From Pseudomonadota bacterium (GTDB lineage: Bacteria; Pseudomonadota; Gammaproteobacteria; Steroidobacterales; Steroidobacteraceae): 64,000 bases of DNA. A program made the translations under genes and the position numbers. Location of the stretch: contig JANXOV010000105.1 in NCBI GenBank assembly GCA_025357635.1, positions 1 through 64,000 on the forward strand. The letters are read 5' to 3'. The notes beneath the pieces are model-generated. The model was not told the origin of the DNA, did not search any database, and saw only the letters and a list, made by a program, of their open reading frames with translations. This document shows positions 42,830 to 51,740 of this stretch, one piece after another (position 1 is the stretch's first letter; each line of letters opens with the position of its first letter).

Positions 42830-44140
42830 CTAGTCGACCTCCTCCTCTGCCGCGTCCCTGAGGTCGGAGCTGGATCGCAAGAGCCGCGTCTGAGCGGCGT
42901 CGGTGACATCGGCCAGCGCCTGCGGAACCCGCGGGACCATCGTTATCTCGCCCCGCTCCGATCGATCCATTCTGGAAAATATCAGGCGATGCTCACCGAC
43001 CAGCACCTCATCCCCGTCCTGCAGCCGATGCACCGACACGCGACGTGAACGCACGAGGATGCCGTTTTGGCTCTGCAAGTCTTCGATGACGGAGAACTGC
43101 GGCGTCGTCAGCACCTGGCAATGATGCCGGCTGATGTATTGGCTATCGATGCAAATGTCATTGCTCTTGGCGCGACCGATGGTCAACTTGCCCATCGGCA
43201 GGTCCAGATCCGCCACGATTTCGCTTTCGTATTCCACGCTAATATGTGCGATTCCAGCTTGGACCTGCGCCACTGGTTCAACTTCGAGGACGGGCTCCAC
43301 CGGCAGCTCGGGCAATGATGCGCGGGAATAGAACTCCACCCATTGCAGCTGATCCACGGCGCTGCGAACATCGATGGCATTGACGCGATCCCGGCTGCGA
43401 TTGAACGCCAGCATCAACGCGGCATCCGCGAGAATATTCAATAGTCGCGGCACGCCACCGGTGTAGCGCTGAAATTCCACGAAGGCGTCATCTTCAAAAA
43501 TCTGCGCGGGCTTGCCGGCCGCAATGGACAAGCGATGTTCCAGGTACCGTCGGGTATCGGCATCCTTCAACGGCGCCAGCTTGATGTGCAGGCTCACGCG
43601 CGACGGACGCCCTTGCTCACGCGATTGAGCGATGACCTTCTCGAGCGGGGTCCGGGCGGCGAGGATCACGCGCAAGTTGCGTTCACCGGCGCTGCGGCGC
43701 ACGGGAAGCCCCAGAATTTCATCCAGCAATTCCGGCGACAGCAATTCGCCATTGTCCACAACCAGCACGACGATGCGATGCATTGCCGCCTGCCGGGCGA
43801 GACAGTCATCCAAGTTGGCCAACAGTTCCGCGCGCGCTGTCGCCGGCGTAGGCTCATCCAACTGTGCAAGCACTGCCTGGAGGAACTCGGTGATCGACAT
43901 TTCGGGGTGACGAATCTGCACGACCAGGTACCGCGCCGGGATCGCAGCCAACAGATCCTGGATCAAGAGGGTTTTGCCAACACCCGCATCCGCACTCAGC
44001 AGCATGCAGCCTTGAGCTTCTGCCAAGCCGTTTCGGATCTGCGCTTTCGCCAGTTCCTGCGCAGTCCCCAGAAAATAAAACCGACGGTCGGCGGTCAGTC
44101 GAAAAGGCAGTTCCTTCAACTTGAAGAAATCGAGGTACAT
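42830..44140 (-). CDS. ExeA/GspA-like AAA ATPase fused to FHA domain
   Basis: A 436-residue protein. It begins MYLDFFKLKELPFRLTADRR, the opening of ExeA/GspA-type ATPases associated with type II secretion. Walker A is SADAGVGKT at 49-57, the Walker B-like stretch VVLVVDNGELLSPELLDEIL is near 125, and RYTGGVPRLLNILAD near 235 is typical of the family. From about 320 a forkhead-associated domain follows (LTIGRAKSNDICIDSQYISR, HHCQV), which binds phosphothreonine. No peptidoglycan-binding domain or transmembrane helix is seen, unlike ExeA itself. It may tie secretion or secretin assembly to Ser/Thr phosphorylation. Confidence 0.85.
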   Translation of the reverse strand: MYLDFFKLKELPFRLTADRRFYFLGTAQELAKAQIRNGLAEAQGCMLLSADAGVGKTLLIQDLLAAIPARYLVVQIRHPEMSITEFLQAVLAQLDEPTPATARAELLANLDDCLARQAAMHRIVVLVVDNGELLSPELLDEILGLPVRRSAGERNLRVILAARTPLEKVIAQSREQGRPSRVSLHIKLAPLKDADTRRYLEHRLSIAAGKPAQIFEDDAFVEFQRYTGGVPRLLNILADAALMLAFNRSRDRVNAIDVRSAVDQLQWVEFYSRASLPELPVEPVLEVEPVAQVQAGIAHISVEYESEIVADLDLPMGKLTIGRAKSNDICIDSQYISRHHCQVLTTPQFSVIEDLQSQNGILVRSRRVSVHRLQDGDEVLVGEHRLIFSRMDRSERGEITMVPRVPQALADVTDAAQTRLLRSSSDLRDAAEEEVD

Positions 44141-44230
44141 AGGCGAATAATAAAGGAAAAGTCAGCCCTGCAAGGCGGAAAATTCGGCGGCAAACCCGCG
44201 CCACGCGCGCCGATCGGGCCGATGAGGAAA

Positions 44231-45541
44231 CTAGCGGATTCCGTACTTGGTCGCCACCTCGATGCCCGCGCTCTTCAGGAATTCGGTGGGCAGGATGCCG
44301 CCGGCGCTGACGATCACCGCATCGTTGGATATCTCCATGGCCTTGCCGCGCAGATCCACGACCACGGTTTGATCGTCGATCTTTTGAATCTTCGACCCCA
44401 GCAGGACATGCAGGCGCCCGGTCTTGGTCGCCGAGACGACCCGTTCGCGGTTCTTGGCCTTGGCCCGATCGAACGCATCGCCTCGATACGACAGCGACAC
44501 CTTGGTCTCGGGCAGCTCGGCAATGCTCGCTGCCGCTTCGAGCGCGCTGTCCCCGCCGCCGACGATCAACACGCTCTGGCCGCGGTACTGTTCGGGGTCC
44601 ATCAATCGATAAACGACTTTTGGCAATTCCTCACCCGGCACGCCGAGCTTGCGCGGTGTGCCGCGCCGGCCGATGGCCAGCAGCACGCTGCTGGCCTGAT
44701 AGGTTTTTTTCTGCGTCTTCACGGCGAACGTGCCATCGGGAAGCCGCTGCACGGTTTCCACGCGTTCACGATAATTGATCTTCAGCCCGGTCTTGCGCTC
44801 AGCGTCCTGCCAGAATTTCAGCAGATCCTCTTTCGATGTATGCCGGAACTGCATTTTTCCCACCAGCGGCAGTTCCGCCGGCGAGGTCATGACCAATTTG
44901 GCGCGTGGGTACTGGAACACGCAGCCACCCAGAGAATCTTGTTCAATCGTGGCGAAACTCAATTTATGCTGCATCGCCGCCAGTGATGCGGCAAACCCGG
45001 CCGGACCTGCGCCAACGATCAACAGATCAAGCACGCCCTTTTTCTTGGGCCGGGTTTTGGCGACGACATCAACGGCCTGACGCCCCTGCTCGAGTGCGTT
45101 GCGGATCAAGCCCATGCCGCCCAGTTCACCGGCGACAAAAATGCCCGGGACGGTGGTCTCAAATGCCGGACTCAACACCGGGATGTCGACGCCGCGCTTC
45201 TCCGTGCCGAACACCAGAGTGATCGCATTCACGGGGCACGCCGTCTTGCACGCCCCATGGCCGATGCAGTCGGTCGGGCTCACCAGGTGCGCCTTGCCTT
45301 GAATGAGCCCCAGCACATTGTGCAGCGGCTGTTCCGGACATGCCTTTACGCAGGACCCGCAACCGATGCAGGTTTTCAAGTCAATGACGGGATGCAGCGA
45401 TGCAGGCTCCGTAAGCCCTGCCTGGACCGACTGCTCCTTGACCGCGGAATTGCGCCGGTCATTCGCCCGGCGCCGCATCCAATACCAGGTGCAGATTGCC
45501 AGCGCCGGAATGCCGTAAATCAGGTACTCAAGTGGAAACAT
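44231..45541 (-). CDS. Membrane-anchored 2x[4Fe-4S] YpdA-like flavoprotein oxidoreductase
   Basis: A 436-residue protein with an N-terminal membrane helix (about 5-22) and two ferredoxin motifs: CxxCxxCxxxCP at Cys58-68, and C92-IGHGA-C98-KTA-C102 in which the second Cys is replaced by His95. The rest is a thioredoxin-reductase-like flavoprotein: FAD motif IVGAGPAGFAAS, and NAD(P) motif IVGGGDSALEAAAS. There is no redox CxxC disulfide, as in YpdA-type enzymes. It should pass electrons between NAD(P)H and a membrane or periplasmic partner. ATG 45541 or 45559 are possible starts. It is divergent from the membrane protein that follows. Confidence 0.85.
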   Translation of the reverse strand: MFPLEYLIYGIPALAICTWYWMRRRANDRRNSAVKEQSVQAGLTEPASLHPVIDLKTCIGCGSCVKACPEQPLHNVLGLIQGKAHLVSPTDCIGHGACKTACPVNAITLVFGTEKRGVDIPVLSPAFETTVPGIFVAGELGGMGLIRNALEQGRQAVDVVAKTRPKKKGVLDLLIVGAGPAGFAASLAAMQHKLSFATIEQDSLGGCVFQYPRAKLVMTSPAELPLVGKMQFRHTSKEDLLKFWQDAERKTGLKINYRERVETVQRLPDGTFAVKTQKKTYQASSVLLAIGRRGTPRKLGVPGEELPKVVYRLMDPEQYRGQSVLIVGGGDSALEAAASIAELPETKVSLSYRGDAFDRAKAKNRERVVSATKTGRLHVLLGSKIQKIDDQTVVVDLRGKAMEISNDAVIVSAGGILPTEFLKSAGIEVATKYGIR

Positions 45542-45558
45542 TGCTGGTAGTAGTACCA

Positions 45559-45658
45559 TGACTATGCAAATGAATCTCTACGTTAAATTACTGATCAGAA
45601 AATTCGGTTGCATCGTTAGCGCAAGAATGACGTTTTTGTGACGAAGTTTGCATAGTCA
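45559..45658. promoter_or_regulatory. Divergent promoter region with 12-bp inverted repeat pair
   Basis: TGACTATGCAAA at 45559-45570 is mirrored exactly by TTTGCATAGTCA at 45647-45658, 76 bp apart, in the gap between the divergent flavoprotein and membrane-protein genes. Each copy stands near one start region (18 and 60 bp away). The symmetry suggests one regulator or sigma-factor element controlling both directions. Confidence 0.55.
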
Positions 45659-45718
45659 ATTCGTCGTCAAGCAGCGACGTCATGAACTTAGACCCCATAA
45701 ACGTTAGGATCTGTCGCC

Positions 45719-46597
45719 ATGGCCTCCACCGCTGAATCCCTGACCGCACCGCGCGTACGGCGAAAACCGCTACCCGCGGCCTTCTGGTTTGCGTTGTTCA
45801 TCCTGGCGATGCTGTATTTCGGCACGCATTTTCCGATCGACAGCTATATTTCCCCGCAGCACGGATTCGGGTATGCGCTGGGCATCACCGGCGGCAGCAT
45901 GATGCTGCTGCTGCTCTTGTACCCGTTGCGCAAGCGAGTGCGGTGGCTGAATTTCATGGGGAAAATGCAGATCTGGTTTCGCGCGCACATGGTCCTGGGC
46001 GTGCTTGGACCGGTGCTGATCCTGTTTCATTCCAATTTCAAAACCGGCGCGACCAACAGCAACGTGGCGCTCGTGTGCATGCTGGTCGTATCGGGAAGCG
46101 GACTGTTCGGCCGTTATTTCTACACCAAGCTTCACCACGGCCTGTACGGCACGCGCGCTACGCTGGATGAACTCAGAGCGGCGGCCGATCGCCTGCGCGG
46201 CCAGGCAACCACAGTTCAGTTTCTGCCCGACCTCGTGACCCGTCTGCAAAAAGACGAGGTGCGGTTGATGTCGCTGGCGGCGACACCAGGATTTAACTTA
46301 ATCAGCCCGATCATCCTGGCGGTCATGAGCGCCGTTTCAAGATTTCAGATTCGCCGGTACATCAATCACGAGCTGGCGGTCGCCGCCCGCTCCTCGTTGA
46401 CGCTATCGCAGCATCGCCGCCGTCTCACCGCGCTGGCCAATGACTACGCGGCCAGACGCCTGAGCGCAGCCAGCCGCGTCGCCACCTTCCAGTCCTATGA
46501 ACGGCTCTTTTCCTTGTGGCACGTTCTGCATTTGCCGCTGTTCTTCATGCTGATCATTGCCGGCATCGTGCACGTCATTGCCGTGCACGTTTACTAG
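45719..46597 (+). CDS. Four-helix membrane protein, possible b-type cytochrome
   Basis: A 292-residue inner-membrane protein with about four transmembrane helices (near 20-38, 50-68, 88-125 and 265-290). His residues fall inside or at the ends of helices: AHMVLGVLGPVLILFH in the third and LWHVLHLPLFFMLIIAGIVH in the last, the spacing expected of di-haem b561-like or ferric-reductase-like proteins. A long cytosolic or periplasmic helical region lies between the third and last helices. It is next to the iron-sulfur flavoprotein and upstream of the multihaem cytochromes, so it may link the quinone pool or flavoprotein to the periplasmic cytochromes. Its stop overlaps the convergent ankyrin gene. 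Confidence 0.65.
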   Translation: MASTAESLTAPRVRRKPLPAAFWFALFILAMLYFGTHFPIDSYISPQHGFGYALGITGGSMMLLLLLYPLRKRVRWLNFMGKMQIWFRAHMVLGVLGPVLILFHSNFKTGATNSNVALVCMLVVSGSGLFGRYFYTKLHHGLYGTRATLDELRAAADRLRGQATTVQFLPDLVTRLQKDEVRLMSLAATPGFNLISPIILAVMSAVSRFQIRRYINHELAVAARSSLTLSQHRRRLTALANDYAARRLSAASRVATFQSYERLFSLWHVLHLPLFFMLIIAGIVHVIAVHVY

Positions 46598-48591
46598 GCG
46601 GCATCCAGCAGCTTCACGATGCTCGCAAATCCCCGCTCCTTCGCAATGTCGGAGGCGGTCGAACGGTTGATGTTGCGCAGCGACGCCTTGGCACCGGCCT
46701 TGAGCAGCAGCTCGCACGAGTCGGCGTGACCGCCGCGGCTGGCCGCAATCAACGCCGTATCGCCGAACGCGTTCTGTTCATTGATCGCTTTGGTGCTTTT
46801 GATCAATCGCTGCACGGAGTCGGTGCGGCCGGCTTCCGCTGCCATCATCAGCGCAGTCGTCCCATTCTTGGATTTCGCATCCACCACCGCACCCGCCTCG
46901 ATCAACTGCGACACAATGGCCGTATGTCCTGCCGCGGCCGCCTGCATCAGCGGCGTCACGCCGGCGCGGTCCGACTGATTGACCGTCTCGCCGTGCTGCG
47001 CCAGCAATTGAACGACCTCGGTCTGGCCGGAACTGGCGGCGAACCACATGACCCCATGGCCGAACTCGTCTTTTTCCGTGGTGGATGCGCCATGCGCAAT
47101 CAGCATCACCGCCAGTTCAGCCTGGCCGCTCTGCGCCGCGCGCATCAGCGCCGTCACGCCGCGCGCATCGGTCAGGCCGACCGACGCCTTTGCCGCGAGC
47201 AATGCGCCGGCAATGCGCGTCTGCCCGGATTCGGCCGCCACCATCAACGGCGTCGATTCGTTCTTCGCACGGGTATCGGCCGGGACGCCGGCGGCCAATA
47301 ACTCGCGCACCATGACTTCGGCGCCATTGCTGACCGCGGCCGCCAACGGCGTGCGTCCGCTGGCGCCGGCAGTCGCTGGATCCGCGCCCCGCTTGAGCAG
47401 CGCCTTGGCCGTTTCGACGGCATTGGATTCCACGGCAATGAGCAACGCACTGTCGCCGTTGGGCGCAGTGAGTTTCGCGCTGCCGCCGGCATCGAGCAGC
47501 CGATTCACGTTCGCCGCATCATCACGGGTCACGGCGATCAAGAGTTCCGGCCAGCCGCGATACAACGCACCCACGCGGGAATAATCGGCATTCTCGCCGC
47601 TATGCGCTGCCAGCAGGTCCGCCGACAGCGCAGGCTTCGCGCCCTGGACGCGCAGAGCGGCCGCCGCCAACTCAGCGCCGGACTTGATGGCCAGATCCAA
47701 CGCCGTCCACTTCTGCGAATTCAGTGCGGCGATTGGCACGCCACCCTTGATCAGCGCATCGATCTGTTCGCCGCGATTCGCGCGCGCCGCGTACATCAAG
47801 GCGGTGTTGCCGACCTGGTCCACGGCTTTCGGATCGGCGCCCTTGGCCAGCAGCGCGTTGCTGAGGGCCACATTGGGTTGCGCCGCAGCCTGCATCAACG
47901 CCGTCACGCCGAAGCGGTTCGGCAGGTTCACGCTGGCGCGAGCCTCCAGCAGCGCGTTAAGCGTATCGATCGCTCCGGCTCGCGCTGCCTGTGCCAACGC
48001 CGACGTGCCAAATTCATCGGCCGCATCGACACCGACACGGCCGTTCATCGTGCGCAGCAGCTCGGTGTCGTTGGATCGCGCGCTCCACAGGTACAATTCA
48101 CGGCGTGCGGATTCCTCTTGCATCGCGGCCGCGCGCTCCGCTTGCAAGGGAACTCGGCCGGCCTTGAGCGCCGTTTGCGCCGATGGGTTGCCCAGACGAG
48201 AAGCGCGATTCAACCAGTCTTTGGCTTCCGCGATCTCCGATTTGTCGCCGCGGAACAATAGTGCGGCGAGCGCAAACGACGCACCGGCATGATTGCTCTG
48301 CGCCGCGGATTTCAGCCAGCGCTTGGCCTGTGGCATATCCGGTTCGCTGCTCAGCCCATTGAGCAGGGACAGTCCAAGCAGGTATTGCGCCTCCACGTTG
48401 CCGCCTTCAGCCTGTTTTCTAAGCTCCGTGAGGGCGCGATCGAACTGTTTGACCCGAACGGCGCCGCGGGCCGATTCCAGGGGATCCGTGGCGGTGCCTG
48501 GAGCGCCGGCCGCCCAGACCGTCGGGAGGGTAGAAAAGCCAGCAGCACTCAAAACGAAGCCACACAGCATCCGCACTATCTTTCTGCTCAT
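46594..48591 (-). CDS. Exported Sel1/ankyrin-repeat protein
   Basis: A 665-residue protein from ATG 48591 with a signal peptide (MSRKIVRMLCGFVLSAAG..., cleavage near VWAAG). Two or three Sel1-type repeats come first (NVEAQYLLGLSLLNGLSSE, PQAKRWLKSAAQSN). A long ankyrin array follows to the end, with repeats such as DEFGTSALAQAARAG, GVTALMQAAAQ and GTTALMMAAEAG. Ankyrin arrays bind proteins; in the periplasm some protect or dock redox enzymes. It is on the opposite strand within the electron-transfer cluster and ends convergently with the membrane protein by a 4-bp overlap. Confidence 0.85.
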   Translation of the reverse strand: MSRKIVRMLCGFVLSAAGFSTLPTVWAAGAPGTATDPLESARGAVRVKQFDRALTELRKQAEGGNVEAQYLLGLSLLNGLSSEPDMPQAKRWLKSAAQSNHAGASFALAALLFRGDKSEIAEAKDWLNRASRLGNPSAQTALKAGRVPLQAERAAAMQEESARRELYLWSARSNDTELLRTMNGRVGVDAADEFGTSALAQAARAGAIDTLNALLEARASVNLPNRFGVTALMQAAAQPNVALSNALLAKGADPKAVDQVGNTALMYAARANRGEQIDALIKGGVPIAALNSQKWTALDLAIKSGAELAAAALRVQGAKPALSADLLAAHSGENADYSRVGALYRGWPELLIAVTRDDAANVNRLLDAGGSAKLTAPNGDSALLIAVESNAVETAKALLKRGADPATAGASGRTPLAAAVSNGAEVMVRELLAAGVPADTRAKNESTPLMVAAESGQTRIAGALLAAKASVGLTDARGVTALMRAAQSGQAELAVMLIAHGASTTEKDEFGHGVMWFAASSGQTEVVQLLAQHGETVNQSDRAGVTPLMQAAAAGHTAIVSQLIEAGAVVDAKSKNGTTALMMAAEAGRTDSVQRLIKSTKAINEQNAFGDTALIAASRGGHADSCELLLKAGAKASLRNINRSTASDIAKERGFASIVKLLDAA

Positions 48592-48625
48592 GAAGTCACA
48601 CTCTGAACGCGAATGAATCTCGAAT

Positions 48626-48654
48626 GGATGGTTTCCAGCCGGCGACAACCATCC
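48626..48654. promoter_or_regulatory. Inverted repeat between divergent ankyrin and CcmI-like genes
   Basis: GGATGGTT at 48626-48633 and AACCATCC at 48647-48654 form a perfect 8-bp inverted repeat with a 13-bp spacer, 35 bp upstream of the ankyrin gene start. The divergent gap (48592-48829) otherwise holds AT-richer promoter-like sequence before the CcmI-like gene and no small gene that I can support. Confidence 0.35.
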
Positions 48655-48829
48655 GACATCGGGGTAGGGAAACACTGTATGTCCCTGACGGCGAAATGTC
48701 GCACCATGCAGACGCAGTTACAGGCGCGCATAGTGTGATTAGACTCGCGGCATCGATTAAACATATGCGCAAGTATGCCGACTCATTTCTGCGTGTCGAC
48801 TATGAAGATCAAACAAAAATCGAAAACCG

Positions 48830-50104
48830 ATGACTAGTGATCATATTTTCTGGTTCGCCGCGGGCGCGATGACTTCGGCGGCGGCATTGGCGTTGTCGAT
48901 GCCGCTCTTCAACCATCTGCGCACTCGTTTTGGCGCTGTACGCGCACGGGCTCTCGTGTTGGGCGCCGTTGGCCTTGCCATCGCGGCGTCGCTGGGTCTG
49001 TATCAACTGTGGGGCACACCCGGTGCCATCAGCCTGAGTTCAAAAGAATCCGCGCTCGTGTCCGGCATGGCGCATCCCGGCGAGCCCGCGCCGCAATCCA
49101 GCGCCGCCGGCGCTGTAGGCACAGCCAAAGTGGGTTCAGTGGAGGAAGCCACCGAAAAACTGGCGAAGCGGCTGACCTCCCAGGGCGGGTCCGCAGCGGA
49201 CTGGAATCTGCTCGCGCAATCCTACGACTTCATGGGGCGCAGCGCGGAGGCAGCCGAAGCACGCAAGAAAGCCGGGGTTCCGGCCACTGCCGCGTCCGCG
49301 GCCCAGGTGCCCGGCGCTGCGGCGCCGGCGGTTTCCGCCGCGGGGACCGCGTTGCTCGCGCAGGCGGAAAAAGCGCGCATCGCGCATGACTACAAGAAGG
49401 CGCTGGATCTTTACGCTCAGGCGGTCCGGTTGAATGCGCTCAATGCCGACGCCTGGGCCAACTATGCCGACGCCACTGCCTCGGTCACGGGCGGCAAGCT
49501 CGACAGCGCGTCGGCGCAATATCTGACCAAGGCCCTGCAACTGGATCCGGATCATCCGAAGGCGCTGTGGCTGCAGGCCAGCCTCTTGCACGAACAGAAA
49601 CACTACGCGCAGTCCGTGGAAGTCTGGCGGCATCTGGCCGGCGTACTGCCCGCCGGCTCCTCCGATGCGAAAATCATTTCTGCCAACATTGCCGAAGCGC
49701 TTCGGCTGTCCGGCATTGACTCTGCATCACCCGTCGCCACCGCGGCCGCCGCCGGTGCAGCGCAGATCAACGGCACCATCGACATCGACCCGACACTCAA
49801 GGCCAAGTCCCTCGCCGGTCAGACCCTTTTCGTCTTTGCCAAGTCGGTCGATTCGCCCGGCCCGCCGCTCGCAGTCGTGCGCACCACCGTCGGACAATGG
49901 CCAGTCAAATTTTCGTTGAACGACTCTCAGGCCATGATGCCGCAGCGCAAGTTGTCGGACTTTCGCGCAGTCACCGTGGAAGCACGAATTTCGGCGAACG
50001 GTCAACCTCTGGCTCAACCGGGAGATCTTCACGGCGTTACTGGCACGCTCAACCCGAAAAGCGGCAAGCCGGTCCATGTGGTGATTCGCGAGGTCATCGG
50101 CTGA
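48830..50104 (+). CDS. CcmI/CycH-like cytochrome c maturation protein
   Basis: A 424-residue protein with two N-terminal transmembrane helices (about 5-25 and 40-58). A periplasmic TPR region follows (about 100-270; AADWNLLAQSYDFMGRSAEA, YKKALDLYAQAVRLNALNAD). The C-terminal domain is typical of CcmI/CycH (LKAKSLAGQTLFVFAKS, GPPLAVVRTTVGQWPVKF, LSDFRAVTVEARISANG). CcmI feeds apocytochrome to the haem lyase. A dedicated copy beside cytochromes with 21 and about 60 haems fits the heavy maturation load. No other ccm gene is in the window. Confidence 0.88.
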   Translation: MTSDHIFWFAAGAMTSAAALALSMPLFNHLRTRFGAVRARALVLGAVGLAIAASLGLYQLWGTPGAISLSSKESALVSGMAHPGEPAPQSSAAGAVGTAKVGSVEEATEKLAKRLTSQGGSAADWNLLAQSYDFMGRSAEAAEARKKAGVPATAASAAQVPGAAAPAVSAAGTALLAQAEKARIAHDYKKALDLYAQAVRLNALNADAWANYADATASVTGGKLDSASAQYLTKALQLDPDHPKALWLQASLLHEQKHYAQSVEVWRHLAGVLPAGSSDAKIISANIAEALRLSGIDSASPVATAAAAGAAQINGTIDIDPTLKAKSLAGQTLFVFAKSVDSPGPPLAVVRTTVGQWPVKFSLNDSQAMMPQRKLSDFRAVTVEARISANGQPLAQPGDLHGVTGTLNPKSGKPVHVVIREVIG

Positions 50105-50162
50105 TGCGCCGGAGTCCGACCATGCCGCGCACTCGCCACCCTTCGCAAAGCGATACGGCCCC

Positions 50163-51731
50163 GTGCGCCGTCATTTAGGACTGCTGGCGATCATGTACGC
50201 GACAGTGGCATTTCTCGGCAATCCGGGCCAGCGAGCCTGGTCGGCCAATGTCGAAACCCTGCTCATGCCCGGCAAGCTCAGCCAGGCGCACGCCAAGTAC
50301 GAAGAATCCTGCACCAACTGTCACGACAAGGCGGATCGCGCGCGGCAGACGCCGTTGTGCCTTGACTGCCACAAGGACATCCGCGCCGATATCGCGGCCA
50401 AGCACGGCCTGCACGGCAACATCACCAACGCCGAGAAGACCGACTGCCGCGGCTGCCACACCGAACACAAGGGGCGCGGCGCGGATATCGTGCATTTCAC
50501 GCCCAGCGGCTTCAACCACGATCTCACCAGCTTTGCGTTGAAAGGCTCGCACGTGGGCATCGCCTGCGAGGCCTGCCACCGCAAGAACGACCCCTATCGA
50601 AAGGCCGAGACCGGCTGTCTGGCCTGTCACAAAGATCAAGACGTGCACAAGGGCAGCCTGGGAAAGGACTGCGCAAGCTGTCACGAACCCGCCGCCTGGT
50701 CCACCGTGCGATTCGATCACGACAAGACCGACTTCAAGCTGCGCGATGCGCATACCAAGATCGCCTGCAACACCTGTCATTTCGGGCCGCGCTACAAAGG
50801 CACGCCGAAGCGCTGCGCGGATTGTCACGCCCCGGATGACGTGCATCGCGGTGCGCGCGGTGAAGAATGCGGCAAGTGCCACACGATGGTGAACTGGAAG
50901 AGCGCCAAGTTCGACCACTTCAAGGAAACGCAATTCGCGCTGAACGGCGCACACGCCGACATCCCCTGCACCGCCTGTCACACCAGCGGAAACTTCAAGG
51001 ACAAGACGCCCAAGGAGTGCATCGGCTGTCACCGCGCGCTGGACTCTCACGCCACCCGCTTTGGCGCGGAGTGCGGCAGCTGCCATACCGAAGTGCACTG
51101 GAAGCCGCTGGAATACGATCACCTGAAGAGCGCCAAATTTGCGCTCGTGGGCGCGCACGCCAAACTGGACTGCCATGTCTGCCATACCGCCGAGGTCAAG
51201 AAGCAGAGACTGGGCAATACCTGCGTTGCCTGCCATCGTGCACAGGACCCGCATGGCGGCAAACTCGGTACTGCTTGCGATCAATGCCACGGCAACGAGA
51301 CCTGGCGCGGCGGCGTGCGTTTCGATCACGATCTGACCGGCTATCCGCTGTTGGGCCAACATGTGCTGGCGAGCTGCGCGCAATGCCACACCTCGCTGAG
51401 TTTCAAGGGCGCATCGCAAAAATGCGTGGATTGCCACAAGAGCCAGGACGTGCACAAGGGCGGCCTGGGTGAAGACTGCGCCGCCTGCCACTCGCCCAAT
51501 GGCTGGAAGATCTGGGAATTCGATCATGCCAAGGAAACCGGCTTTGCGCTGACCGGCGCGCATCGCAAGATCACCTGCAACGACTGTCACCGCGAGCCGC
51601 CCAAGAAGGTCAAATTATCGTCGGATTGCGCCTCCTGCCACGCCAAAGATGACATTCACGTAGGCGAGTTCGGCCGGCAATGCCAACGCTGTCACACCAC
51701 CATCAGCTTTGCAGCGGCGAAAATCCACTAG
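50163..51731 (+). CDS. Multihaem c-type cytochrome, 21 CxxCH motifs
   Basis: A 522-residue exported cytochrome. I count 21 CxxCH haem-binding motifs, about one per 25 residues, from CTNCH near residue 50 to CQRCH near the end. Many additional His residues occur in repeated phrases such as FDH, GAHA and DVHKG that can serve as distal ligands. The start at GTG 50163 gives a signal-like N-terminus (HLGLLAIMYATVAFLGN); ATG 50193 is an alternative. It is 9 bp upstream of the larger cytochrome and would be the periplasmic member of a porin-cytochrome conduit, or a periplasm-spanning wire. Confidence 0.92.
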   Translation: MRRHLGLLAIMYATVAFLGNPGQRAWSANVETLLMPGKLSQAHAKYEESCTNCHDKADRARQTPLCLDCHKDIRADIAAKHGLHGNITNAEKTDCRGCHTEHKGRGADIVHFTPSGFNHDLTSFALKGSHVGIACEACHRKNDPYRKAETGCLACHKDQDVHKGSLGKDCASCHEPAAWSTVRFDHDKTDFKLRDAHTKIACNTCHFGPRYKGTPKRCADCHAPDDVHRGARGEECGKCHTMVNWKSAKFDHFKETQFALNGAHADIPCTACHTSGNFKDKTPKECIGCHRALDSHATRFGAECGSCHTEVHWKPLEYDHLKSAKFALVGAHAKLDCHVCHTAEVKKQRLGNTCVACHRAQDPHGGKLGTACDQCHGNETWRGGVRFDHDLTGYPLLGQHVLASCAQCHTSLSFKGASQKCVDCHKSQDVHKGGLGEDCAACHSPNGWKIWEFDHAKETGFALTGAHRKITCNDCHREPPKKVKLSSDCASCHAKDDIHVGEFGRQCQRCHTTISFAAAKIH

Positions 51732-51740
51732 GGACACATC

